Assembly (NCBI RefSeq): GCF_029784135.1
Contig: NC_073746.1
Location: 77,762,704 to 77,826,703 of the forward strand
Direction: 5' to 3'
Source of the DNA: Toxorhynchites rutilus septentrionalis
Lineage: Eukaryota; Arthropoda; Insecta; Diptera; Culicidae
Length of the DNA stretch: 64,000 bases
Shown: one piece after another, positions 1-10,561 of the stretch
How positions within the stretch are numbered: the first letter of the stretch is position 1
Layout of the letters: the number at the start of each line of letters is the position of its first letter
The notes under the pieces: generated by a model
Told to the model about the DNA's origin: nothing
The model's database searches: none
The model's input: the letters and a program-made list of their open reading frames with translations, nothing else
Program-made: the position numbers and the translations under genes

Positions 1-291
1 AACTGATGATACACGAGAGAAATTTAAATATTGATGAAGGGGTAAATTCTACGTGTTCACGTGCTCACGCTAAGCAAACTTCAAACACAAACGATAGTGA
101 GTGAATTTTGGATTTTGGATGGATTTTTTCCTACTATGTAATAATGCAAATGTAATTCTCTAATGAAGTGATAGTGAAACCAAGGAATTACTCTAAAGAA
201 GCAATTGTGATATTGATTTTATAGTTATATCATCACTGCATTAAGCATTCAAGATATTAGAACAAAGTGTCCGACATATGATTCAGAACGG
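1..291 (-). mobile_element. CCGTTCTGAATC TIR element, right part
   Basis: This is the end of a TIR element whose other end lies left of the window. Read in reverse it starts CCGTTCTGAATCATATGTCG and matches the copy at 5738-7268 over its whole length. It is flanked on the right by TA (292-293), the expected target duplication of a Tc1/mariner-like insertion. No coding capacity is visible. It is the uninterrupted version of the sequence that carries the Helitron at 5801-6684, so it serves as the empty-site reference for that Helitron. Confidence 0.6.
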
Positions 292-293
292 TA

Positions 294-650
294 GATAGAA
301 GACGATACCACCATACCATAACCACCATATAATCCACATGCCAAATACGGCTCAATTTGTTTGATCAGTTCTCGAGTTAATTTAGAAATTTAGAGAGGAT
401 GGAAGAGTGTCTAACCACCATAGAAGCATTTATTGCACCCTAAGACCTCCAAATGCCTAATTTGGTTTCATTTACTTGATTGATTCTCGAGTAATGTAGA
501 AATTTTTGTTTTATTTGTATGGCAGCCCCCCCTTAGAGAGGGGAACTATGATAAGTACCTTCTCCGACCCCAAAAATCCCTACATACCAATTTTGATGTC
601 GATCGGTTCAATAGTTTCCGAGTCCATAAGAATCAGACAGACAGAAATTC

Positions 651-720
<70 letters not shown>

Positions 721-721
721 A
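294..721 (-). mobile_element. Helitron-like element, truncated, with 143-bp-type repeat
   Basis: This is a partial copy of the non-autonomous Helitron family seen whole at 5801-6684 and 49403-51102. It contains the family's repeat unit (GTATGGCAGCCCCCC, GAGAGGGG), the terminal block CGAGTCCATAAGAATCAGAC and a (TA)n tract. Read in reverse, its 5' end is TC next to (AT)n, followed on the + strand by flanking T at 722. The 3' CTAG end is missing, so the copy is truncated at about 294-300, next to the TIR element. Confidence 0.55.
654..718. repeat. (TA)n microsatellite
   Basis: About 32 TA units form the 5'-terminal microsatellite of the adjoining Helitron-like element. The tract is much longer than in the other copies, so it has expanded since insertion or differs by slippage. 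Confidence 0.9.
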
Positions 722-922
722 TTTCGATTTTTTATACGATATTGGGTGTTCTTGTGAATTAAAATCCACGATTTTATTATTTCATAATAATTTCATCGGT
801 TTCATAAAAGTTAAAAAATGCAGACGGTGAAAATTAGGAAAAAAATAGTACATTTTATCTTTGATACATTATGAAAAAAAAAAACATAAATATAAAAAAA
901 CTCGTACGAATTAACACATTTC

Positions 923-1417
923 GGGGGTCTCTGTAGCCACATTGGCTGCGCGTTCGCTTAGTAAGCGATCGATCGTGAGTTCAAAACTCAGGACCCTCAT
1001 TGACCATCTTTGTGTTGTTACAGAATAGCTACGTCCACGCAACAATCATCAGCGATGGAGATCGATCCACGGTCGAAATAAGATCGATTCATCCATACAA
1101 CTGCTCTGCTCTACAAGACACATCGGGCTGCTGTTCTATAAATAGCTCAACAATGATCAATCAACTTTCTCCGCTGTCCGGTGGTCTAACTGGATAATGG
1201 AAGAAAAATACAATACAGAATACTCTTACGCCTAAATGGCTACTGTGTAAATGTAGCATATGCAATGGTATAGAAGGAATACTGGCGAATGGCAACTGTG
1301 TAATGTAATGTGCTATAATTATAGATATAATAACCATGTGACATGTACACGATTAAAATTCGGCTCTGTTACAGCTAAAATGCTAATGAGCCTGAAATAA
1401 ATAAATGGGATAAAAAA
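923..1417 (+). mobile_element. tRNA-derived SINE, 495 bp
   Basis: The SINE is flanked by a perfect 10-bp target duplication, AACACATTTC (913-922 and 1418-1427). The head is tRNA-like: an A-box-like TAGCCACATTGG is followed by a B-box-like GAGTTCAAAACTC, so it would be transcribed by Pol III. The tail is AAATAAATAAATGGGATAAAAAAAA. A second copy lies at 38915-39394. The short open frame at 1000-1197 falls inside the SINE and is not a gene. I cannot name the family with certainty. Confidence 0.8.
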
Positions 1418-1753
1418 AACACATTTCATAGCAGGATTGTGTCTCAAAGCTTAATTTCGCAATTCCAATATTTCAAATTACCGAAAAATTGTACCGCACA
1501 AGGCTCTAAAATTCTGAAAAAAAAATCACAAAAACAGGTACATTTAAATGGAAGTTATGTTTAATGGATCTTAAAATTAAAAAAAAAATCCAAAATTTCG
1601 AAATACCAAGAAAATTATTTCAATTTAAAAAATTTTATCTTTTACTAGGATCTGATCTAGGCTGATCAGACCTGGGTCTTTTATATATTTAGAGAGTTTG
1701 TCTTCACGTAAAATAGAATGATAGAATAAAGTATGTGTAGATAAAAAAAAAAT

Positions 1754-2321
1754 GAGTCCAAGATGGTAAAACTATTTTGACAAACTTTGTGGAACTTTGA
1801 TTTTTTATGAATTTTCGAAACTTTGAATTTTTGTATGTTAACAATCATTTTTAGCCACAAATTATGAATCCTGATGTGATCTAAACAAAAAAGCTCATTA
1901 TCAATTGTATGAATTTGCTTATAATGTTCAACAACTTTTCCAAATACAAAAAATATGTTTAGGAGTTACGTTAAAAATCATTTGAAGACATGTGGGTAAT
2001 ACAAAACGTTGCGATAATGTTTTTCAACGTAACTACCAAACATATAGTTTTACCATAATGATGTATTTGGAACAGTTGTTGAAAATTATAAGCCAATTCA
2101 TAAAATAAAATGGCGGTATAACACAACAAACATATTAAAAGAGTATATTTACTATAAAAGAGACAATACATTAGAAATATTTTTTCAAATATCTCGAAAA
2201 TGGCTGCATTTAGAAGGAAATTGATAATGAGCTATTTTGTTTTAAATCAAATCAGGATTCATAATTTGTGGCTAAAAATGACAAAGTTCGTCAAAAATAG
2301 TTTTACCTCTATCTTGGACTT
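1754..2321. repeat. foldback (inverted repeat) element
   Basis: The sequence starting GAGTCCAAGATGGTAAAAC (1754) returns in reverse complement ending at 2321. The arms of about 250 bp match over blocks such as TTTTAGCCACAAATTATGAA and GCTCATTATCAATT. The centre is near 2000. It has no coding capacity; the frame at 1971-2171 is part of an arm. The flanks 1428-1753 and 2322-3480 are AT-rich and hold nothing I can identify. Confidence 0.65.
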
Positions 2322-3479
2322 GTTTTAAAAATGTTCTACATGACTTCTATTTTATATCAAAAAATTAAAAAAATATATATATGTATTTTACATATTACAA
2401 ATTTAAGATTTTTTTTTGTAAATAAAAAAAAGAGTACTAGTTTTTTTCTCAGGGTATATTTTTTTAGCGTTTTAAAATCAATGTTTTATGACACTTTCTA
2501 AGACGCTATTTCGATATGACTCATAGTTTTTGAGATATAAATTATCGAAGATTTCTCTTACTAAAATCGATACGCTCTTTTCAAAAGTTACACTAGAGTC
2601 AAGAAATTCCCCAAAAAAAACTCATAATTCCTCCAACCCAAACGGAATAGAAACTTTCGTTCGAATCAAAAATACAGGTTTTCAAAATCGGCATTTTTAG
2701 TTTGATTTCATTTGTAATTGCACAATATTAATAAATAAAAAAATAGAAATAAAAAAAATAAAAAAATACTGGATATTGTCGTACTGTGCAGTTCTCGAAG
2801 TTTTCTGAAAAAAACACAAACAACAAATAACACATACAAACATATTTAAATGGGAATTAAACCATCTCATAGGGGTTAAAAAAACAGTCGAAATTTCTTA
2901 TTTAGTACCCTATAAAAAATTTTCCATAGACCGGATGAATTGGTTTGGGGGCACTTTTTACTTCCTTACCCATTCAGGCCCTTTCTAGAATTAGGTAATG
3001 TGATAGGCGTCATGTTTCATCAAGGCAGCGGCAAACTTCATGTCTCTTTGAAAACAAATTATTTTGAAATCTGGATATACCTTCCGTCGATATTGCACCT
3101 TCAGATTATAACAGGCTCGGATCCTTGCCAAATTCTCTCAAGGGCAAAAACCTAGGCTCTATAGACAATATTAAAATACCTTCAACAGTTTTCGACGAGA
3201 AGGCGAACATATTCTGAGAGAATAGATTTTAGAAGCTGCGCGAAATATAGTGTAACAAAATTATACATATAAAATTGAATAAATGAATGTTTTCCTATAA
3301 AACCGATGCTTTAGTTTCCAAAAATATGAACGAATTTTCCGGGCAACTCAATATGAACTATCCTAATTTCTTCCCGATTTTTATTTACATTCTTCCTGAT
3401 TTTTGAAAATTATAGTTGGTAACCCTGGTTGTACAGTTTAAACTTATCCTTTACAATTATACAAGTTCACGAAATGAAG

Positions 3480-4170
3480 AATAATGCCGCCAGCAGAACG
3501 CACCATTTAAAAGGAAATCCTCCGCAAGTACCCGGGGAAAGTATTACGCCAATAATCCTCTCTAGCCTTCCTTTTCTTAATTGAATCCACTTACTTTCTA
3601 TATACCTCTTCAGAGCAGCGAGAGATGAAAGGGGACAAAAGCGCCCTCATCAGGCATGAAAAATGTTCCTCTCCGCTGCACGATTGCCCCACGGAACAGA
3701 GACCTGAACGTGAATCTTCATGCGCATATATGTATGTGTGTGTGTATGCGTATGTTTTCTCAAGTTAATTAATTTAAATTAAAAATACAGAATCCTTTCG
3801 CTCTTCACCCGCGTTTCTTCAATCGCGCCAACCCGGACGAACGAACGCTTTGCGCTTCGCGTTTCATTAATTATTGTCATCTTCCCTCGCCTTCCAAGTT
3901 TGTGCCGAACTTTGTAAGCTAGTAGGTAGTCGTCTGGTAGCGGCAAAAAAAACAGCAGGGGCAAGTCAGGCAGCAACATATTTTCAACACATGTTTGCCT
4001 GGAAAACGACAATCGCACGCAAGCAGGGAAGTGACAGTAAACACCCTGGAACTGAGCGGGGCACAATCTGCGTCCCAATGTGAACGGAAGAAGTTAAACA
4101 ACAACAAAATCCCAGCTAATTTGGGAGCACCAAAAAGGCAAAAAATGTGAGTGAGATATCTTTCGCCCGA
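3480..4170. other. unique GC-richer island, no gene seen
   Basis: This stretch has no match to the repeats of the window and is less AT-rich than its flanks. It contains a TG microsatellite (about 3729-3746) and an AT motif, TTAATTAATTTAAATT (3765-3780), of the type bound by homeodomain proteins. Open frames exist on both strands at 3779-4107, but they overlap each other and show no family signature. I treat it as non-coding and possibly regulatory. Confidence 0.35.
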
Positions 4171-4436
4171 CAGGTGGAGTGTGTTCGCATACTGAGGAAA
4201 CTACAACAATTTACACTGAACTCATTTAGCCGCAAACTGTAACAAAAGGATTTAATATGAGAACCTTCCCATGAGACTATGCACTACCAAAAAAAAATTC
4301 ATTTAAGTTATAGAGAAAAATATACAACATTATATGAATTTATGGGGACCTTAATCTGGAGGATCAGAAAAAGATGGACTTTGGATGCCAAATGTCTTAA
4401 AATTGCACAAAACGTCGAGATCCTAGTGTCATCTCG

Positions 4437-4486
4437 AAATTTTTTTTTGTCGAAAATGAGTGTCTATTTTCGACAAAAAAAAATTT
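4437..4486. repeat. perfect 21-bp hairpin, 8-nt loop
   Basis: Positions 4437-4457 are the exact reverse complement of 4466-4486. The core is GTCGAAAAT and the loop is GAGTGTCT. The surrounding 4170-4800 also shows repeated CTCGAAA/GTCGAGAT motifs (around 4410-4440 and 4725-4750), so this may be the centre of an old foldback element. Confidence 0.8.
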
Positions 4487-4799
4487 ACATAGTTTTTTTT
4501 TCGGAATTCGAGACGAAACGTTTTGAGTGCCAATAAAAATAGTTATCTAGATTTTTCATTCGGAACTTGGTGCGAAATGTTGATTTACACGATAACATAA
4601 CCTATGCAACATATTATCTCATTCAAACTTCATTTATTAGTGTCGCAGACGTTAAAATTTGTGGTTTTTAAAAGCCGAAAGATCACCGAAAATCGGAGAT
4701 TTAAAAATTCAAATTGCATTACTCGTCGAGATTTACTGTTATCTCGAAAACAATATATTTTGCGCTTGGTCGTTTTTCCGTCTGAAAAGTCGATTGTCT

Positions 4800-5290
4800 G
4801 CCTCTGAACGGAACACTGCAATGTTATGCAGATGACACTGTCAGCAAATATCGTGCAAAACCCGTGAGTGTTCTGAATAACAAGATGCAGCATGATTATA
4901 ATTTGTTGCACCAATGGTTCTCTGCCAATAGAATGTCAGTAAATGCTGATAAGTCTAATTTTAATATATTTAACATGACCAACGTTACACCTACATTAAC
5001 ATTGTCAATGGATCATGTACCAATTAAACAAGTTAACTGGGTTCAGTAATTGACGATAAATTAAAATCCATAGCCACATTAAAAAAAGTCAATCAAAAAA
5101 ATTTACCATACATTCTCGCCATAAAATGATGTCCGAAAACGTCTAGATTTCCAGAAATACTGGAAGTTATATAATGCCTATATTATGCTGAGACACAGCT
5201 TAACATGTTAAGGAAATAAAAAGTGCTCCCAAACCAAATCACTAGTCCTACGGATAATATTGTATAGGGTACCAAAAAAGAAATTGGGAC
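4800..5290 (+). pseudogene. LINE reverse transcriptase fragment
   Basis: Translation of 4815 onward gives LQCYADDTV, the catalytic YADD box of a reverse transcriptase. It is followed in the same region by LLHQWFSANRMSVNADKS, the usual helix after YADD, and then a decayed thumb region (VNWVQ, then stops). The frame is broken by stops and the fragment lacks endonuclease and upstream RT. It resembles CR1/L2-type LINEs. It is too short to assign further. Confidence 0.6.
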
Positions 5291-5455
5291 TATTTTTTCG
5301 AATCCCTATATGTTTCACCATAGGATGTATGATGAGAAACGTACTTTCCAATTTTTATGTTTTGGTTTTGGCTCTCCCATAATGGTATAGCATTTGTATA
5401 ATGTATATGCTATAGCAATCAGGGCCCGACATCTTTGAAGAAAAACACATGAAAA

Positions 5456-5550
5456 TCGACTCTTCTTTGAGTCGCTTCGCTTCGATTATACTTCGGCTAT
5501 ACAAATATACTATACAAAAATGCAGTCGAGGCGACTGAGAAGAGAGTCGA
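5456..5550. repeat. imperfect inverted repeat
   Basis: TCGACTCTTCTTTGAGTCGC (from 5456) is mirrored imperfectly by 5527-5550, giving a roughly 24-bp arm with about five mismatches and a 47-nt loop. Nothing else is recognised in 5290-5737. Confidence 0.45.
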
Positions 5551-5737
5551 TTTGATTTCGAGAACTCCGAGTTTCAATCAGGTAACTTGGGTCTTCTTTT
5601 AGTAGTTGGAACTGCTTCCCAATCCAGCGATAGATAATGTTCTCATACGATGTAGGTTCAGTGTTCTTTGTGCAATCTCGTCCTTGCCCAAATACTTTTT
5701 TAATGCTGCAATATACGAAAAAAATGTATTGGTTTTA

Positions 5738-7268
5738 CCGTTCTGAATCATATTTCGGACACTTTGTTCTTATATCCTGAAATACTTAATGCACTGATGA
5801 TCTATCTATCTATCTATATATATAAAAATGGAGTGATGTCTGTCTGTCTGTCTGATTCTTATAGACTCGGAAACTACTGAACCGATCGACATGAAAATTG
5901 GTATGTAGGGGTTTTTGGGGCCGGGGAAGGTTTTCGTGATATTTTGAGACCCCTCCCCCCTCTCTAAGGGGGGGCTGCCATACAAATGAAACACAAATTT
6001 CTGCATTACTCGAGAATTAATCAAGCATATGAAACCAAATTTGGCATGTGGAGGTTTTAGGATGCAATAAATGTTTCTATGGTGATAAGATACTCCTTCC
6101 CCCTCTCTTAGAGGGGGCTGCCGTACAAATGAAACACAAATGTTTGCATTACCCGAGAATTAATCAAGCAAATTAAACCAAATTAGGCATATGGAAACTT
6201 TAGGGTGCAATGAATGTGTCTATGGTGGTTAGATACCCCTCCCCCCTCTCTTAGGGGTGGCTGCCATACAAATGAAACACAAATTTCTGCATTACTCGAG
6301 AATTAATCAAGTAAATGAAACCAAATTAGGCATATGGAGGTTTCGAGGTGCAACAAATAATTCTATGGTGGTTAGACACTCCACCCCCCTCTCTAAGGAG
6401 GGGCTGCCATACAAATGAAACACAAATTTCTGCATTACTCGAGAATTAATCAAGCAAATAAAACCAAATTTAGCATGTAACGTAACGAAGAAACATGTTA
6501 TTTGCAAGTGGTTGAAATATCTTGAACGAGAATTGTGTCTGAAAATAATCTGATATTATAATGTCGAGTTTTGCTAGAAGTACTAGGAATGTTACAGTAA
6601 AAGGTAATTTTAAAGGGTAGATTAGAGGATCAATCAATGAATAGTTCTGCGATTGGGCGGGACGAAGTTTGCCGGGTTAGCTAGTATAACTATAAAATTA
6701 ATATCACAATTGCTTCTATAGAGTAATCCCTTGGTTTCACTATCACTTCATTTGAGAATTACATTTAAATTATTACATAGTAAGAAAAAAATCCAACAGC
6801 ACTGCTCATTATCCTTTGTGTTTGACGTTTGCTTAGCGTGAGCACGTACAATTTACCCCTTCATCAATATTCAAATTTCTTCCGTATTCCATCAGTTCTC
6901 ATCATCGTTAACAGTTTACTGTGATTGCTTGGTAAGTGTTTCGCAGTTGACTATAAAAAATAATCATTTAAATTACATTTTCGTTCAAAAAATTATAAAA
7001 TAAAGTGTCCGAAATTTGAATTCAATCTGTCCGAAATTTGATTTTTATATTAATAGTGTCCGCAGTTCGATTCTTATTCGCTTGATTTGAAAAGCATTTT
7101 ATTCGATGATTTTTTTTATGTTTTCAATCTAATAGGTACCAAAGTAGAAAGGTTAAAACATATTGAGCTAATTAATAAAAACTATCAACCAAATAATACC
7201 TGTGCATAAGGTTGAGATCTGTTTTCTGCATCATATGCCTTAAGCGTACGAAATATTATTCAGAACGG
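5738..7268 (+). mobile_element. CCGTTCTGAATC TIR element carrying a nested Helitron
   Basis: The termini are CCGTTCTGAATCATATTTCG at the left and the reverse form (ATTCAGAACGG) at the right. Both are flanked by TA (5736-5737, 7269-7270). Without the inserted Helitron (5801-6684) the element is about 650 bp. The inner part contains several TGTCCGAAAT/TGTCCGCAGT motifs. There is no transposase, so it is a non-autonomous element. Related copies lie at 1-291 and within 30270-31941. The right part was copied to 9318-9902 by the tandem duplication. Confidence 0.65.
5801..6684 (+). mobile_element. non-autonomous Helitron, 884 bp
   Basis: The element begins TCTATCTATC after a flanking A (5800) and ends CTAG (6681-6684) before a flanking T (6685). 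There is no target duplication. The uninterrupted relative at 1-291 reads GATGATATAACT (on its other strand) exactly where this copy is split into GATGA and TATAAC, so insertion was between A and T. Inside there are four 143-bp repeat units, with CTGCC anchors at about 5975, 6118, 6261 and 6404, each bearing a C-rich/G-rich pair. A unique 3' part follows. There is no Rep/helicase, so it depended on another element. Confidence 0.75.
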
Positions 7269-7927
7269 TAATATAAAATCGTTTCGTTTCGTTTTCCGGT
7301 ATCTGGCCAAACCTCTATCCGTTTCATCACCAAAATATTCATCCCACCACATGTTCAAAAAATCAAAAATACCACACTTATTTGGTTCGATCGAAACAAC
7401 GGTCGATAGAGACCAGTTTTCATCTATCTCCGGCTTGGTCACATTTCCTATATTCACTTCTATTTAATTGATAAAATCGAACAACCAAAGTAAGCATCTT
7501 TGGTAAAACATATCAAAGAGGGCTCGAGCCCGACACAGTCTAGCTCAAAGCCAAAAAGGCATTATCAGCTAAGACAAATCTCAAGAAACCAATTTGATTG
7601 CGTTTCTCAAAGAACTTCTTTAATAAAATTCAATTCAATTGTCGGAGATGGATGAATCGAAAGATCTCCGTAAACAAACAAAGAATAAGATGATACGCAT
7701 ACTTTGGGTACGATTCATCGGTCATCCAGTTAATGACCAGACGGCAGCTGCTGGGAAGCTCGGAAATGGCTTTTCTCAAGGCTGACCATTAGTTTGTTCA
7801 ATAAACGCTCAATTCATTGCACAAAATGATTGCACCGAGCTATGCGAGCGATCGGCAAAGCAGCAATAGTTTCAAATCAACTCTCAGTTTCAACATATGA
7901 TGTTGGCTGATCGCTATCTAGATTTCG

Positions 7928-9037
7928 ATTTATTTATGTTTATTCACCAACAGGCTCGAAGCCCCAGTGGTAATCTTGGTATATAAATTTGCTTTACATA
8001 AATAATCGTACATTAAAAAAAAATGCATTGCCTAAGGAATTTGTCCAAAGTTAAGGTCTAAAAAACATTAAAAGTTTCCGCTTAATACAAACACGAGACA
8101 AGTTGAAGTCAAACATAGAAACTACACTGTTGAAAATGCGCTTCGTAAGCATTATAATTATTATTCTTGAAGTTAAAACGTCAGCTATCACCATGGCTCG
8201 GGCAGTGTTCCTACGCACTTCCAGAGTGTCTGAGTTGATAAGCTGACAGCGGCTTCCATAGCTGGGTAGACTATGCGGATTTCGCCACGGTAGTAAACGT
8301 AGAGCGAAGCGAATAAACCGTCGTTGCACGTTTTCGATGCGGTACACGCTGTTCTAGTAGTACGGGTTCCAGACGGCAGAGCAATACTCCAATATGCAAC
8401 GAACGAGGCCACAATAAATAGCCTTCAGACGGTAAATGTCTGTGAATGCTTTCGTCGTTCGAAGAATAAAGCCTAATTGTCTCGAAGCCTTGTTAACCAT
8501 ATATGCGATGTGATCCTTGTATGTGAGTTTTGCATCCAGAAGCACACCCAGGTCGTTAACGCACTTCACGCGAGGTAGAACAACGTTCAAAAGTCGGTAA
8601 TCGAAGAAGATTGGATCTCGTTTCCTTGCAAACGACACGACCGAGTATTTACTGGGATTCAGTATCATCCTATTCACTTCGTACCAAGCTGCAAAGAAGT
8701 CCAGTTGCCTTTGGAGGAACATGGCGTCATCGATCGATCTTATGTGGCTAAAGATTTTCAAGTCATCTGCGTAAAGTAATCGTGGAACCTTTGCAATCGT
8801 TGAAGTGACAAGCGGACCGAGATGGCTGCCCTGTGGTATACCAGAAAACGATGCGAAATATGAGGATAGACGTTCGCCAATCTTCACGCAGTTTGTTCTG
8901 CCAGTCAGGTAAGATCGGAACCATTGCAGCAGATTACCGCAAACTCCCATGCGTTCCAATTTGGCCACTGTGATCGCGTGGTTCAGCTTGTCGAAGGCAG
9001 CTGACAAGTCGGTATAGATGGCGTCTGTCTGGCATCC
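7928..9037 (-). pseudogene. CR1/Jockey-type LINE, 3' half (duplicate)
   Basis: This is the 5'-truncated duplicate of the LINE at 10562-13880, cut at the tandem-duplication junction. The main frame (9007-8354) holds RT blocks: SAAFDKLNH, GIPQGSHLGPL and the intact catalytic LLYADDLKIF, followed by the thumb (LGVLLDAKLTYKDHI) and LEYCSAVWNPYY. The next frame (8347-8051) continues with IENVQRRFIRFALRLLPW. A one-base shift separates the two. The 3' tail is AATAAACATAAATAAATC, typical of this group. It differs from the other copy at one codon (Ser versus Leu). Confidence 0.8.
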
Positions 9038-9902
9038 CTGCCATACAAATGAAACACAAATTTCTGCATTACTTGAGAATTAATCAAGCAAATAAAACCA
9101 AATTTAGCATGTAACGTAACGAAGAAACATGTTATTTGCAAGTGGTTGAAATATCTTGAACGAGAATTGTGTCTGAAAATAATCTGATATTATAATGTCG
9201 AGTTTTGCTAGAAGTAATAGGAATGTTACAGTAAAAGGTAATTTTAAAGGGTAGATTAGAGGATCAATCAATGAATAGTTCTGCGATTGGGTGGGACGAA
9301 GTTTGCCGGGTTAGCTAGTATAACTATAAAATTAATATCACAATTGCTTCTATAGAGTAATCCCTTGGTTTCACTATCACTTCATTTGAGAATTACATTT
9401 AAATTATTACATAGTAAGAAAAAAATCCAACAGCACTGCTCATTATCCTTTGTGTTTGACGTTTGCTTAGCGTGAGCACGTACAATTTACCCCTTCATCA
9501 ATATTCAAATTTCTTCCGTATTCCATCAGTTCTCATCATCGTTAACAGTTTACTGTGATTGCTTGGTAAGTGTTTCGCAGTTGACTATAAAAAATAATCA
9601 TTTAAATTACATTTTCGTTCAAAAAATTATAAAATAAAGTGTCCGAAATTTGAATTCAATCTGTCCGAAATTTGATTTTTATATTAATAGTGTCCGCAGT
9701 TCGATTCTTATTCGCTTGATTTGAAAAGCATTTTATTCGATGATTTTTTTTATGTTTTCAATCTAATAGGTACCAAAGTAGAAAGGTTAAAACATATTGA
9801 GCTAATTAATAAAAACTATCAACCAAATAATACCTGTGCATAAGGTTGAGATCTGTTTTCTGCATCATATGCCTTAAGCGTACGAAATATTATTCAGAAC
9901 GG
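9038..9902 (+). mobile_element. duplicated Helitron 3' end plus TIR-element right part
   Basis: This is the start of the second copy of the tandem duplication. 9038-9318 corresponds to the Helitron 3' end, finishing with CTAG at 9315-9318. 9319-9902 corresponds to the right part of the CCGTTC element, ending ATTCAGAACGG with TA at 9903-9904. Neither element was inserted here independently. 9905-10561 repeats 7271-7927 and holds only an unrecognised frame (10091-9894) that is duplicated with it. Confidence 0.8.
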
Positions 9903-10561
9903 TAATATAAAATCGTTTCGTTTCGTTTTCCGGTATCTGGCCAAACCTCTATCCGTTTCATCACCAAAATATTCATCCCACCACATGTTCAAAAAATCAA
10001 AAATACCACACTTATTTGGTTCGATCGAAACAACGGTCGATAGAGACCAGTTTTCATCTATCTCCGGCTTGGTCACATTTCCTATATTCACTTCTATTTA
10101 ATTGATAAAATCGAACAACCAAAGTAAGCATCTTTGGTAAAACATATCAAAGAGGGCTCGAGCCCGACACAGTCTAGCTCAAAGCCAAAAAGGCATTATC
10201 AGCTAAGACAAATCTCAAGAAACCAATTTGATTGCGTTTCTCAAAGAACTTCTTTAATAAAATTCAATTCAATTGTCGGAGATGGATGAATCGAAAGATC
10301 TCCGTAAACAAACAAAGAATAAGATGATACGCATACTTTGGGTACGATTCATCGGTCATCCAGTTAATGACCAGACGGCAGCTGCTGGGAAGCTCGGAAA
10401 TGGCTTTTCTCAAGGCTGACCATTAGTTTGTTCAATAAACGCTCAATTCATTGCACAAAATGATTGCACCGAGCTATGCGAGCGATCGGCAAAGCAGCAA
10501 TAGTTTCAAATCAACTCTCAGTTTCAACATATGATGTTGGCTGATCGCTATCTAGATTTCG

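Noticed and set aside
7260..7457. Duplicated 65-codon frames (7260-7457 and 9894-10091) as conserved genes
   Set aside because: They are identical because of the 2,634-bp tandem duplication, not because of selection.
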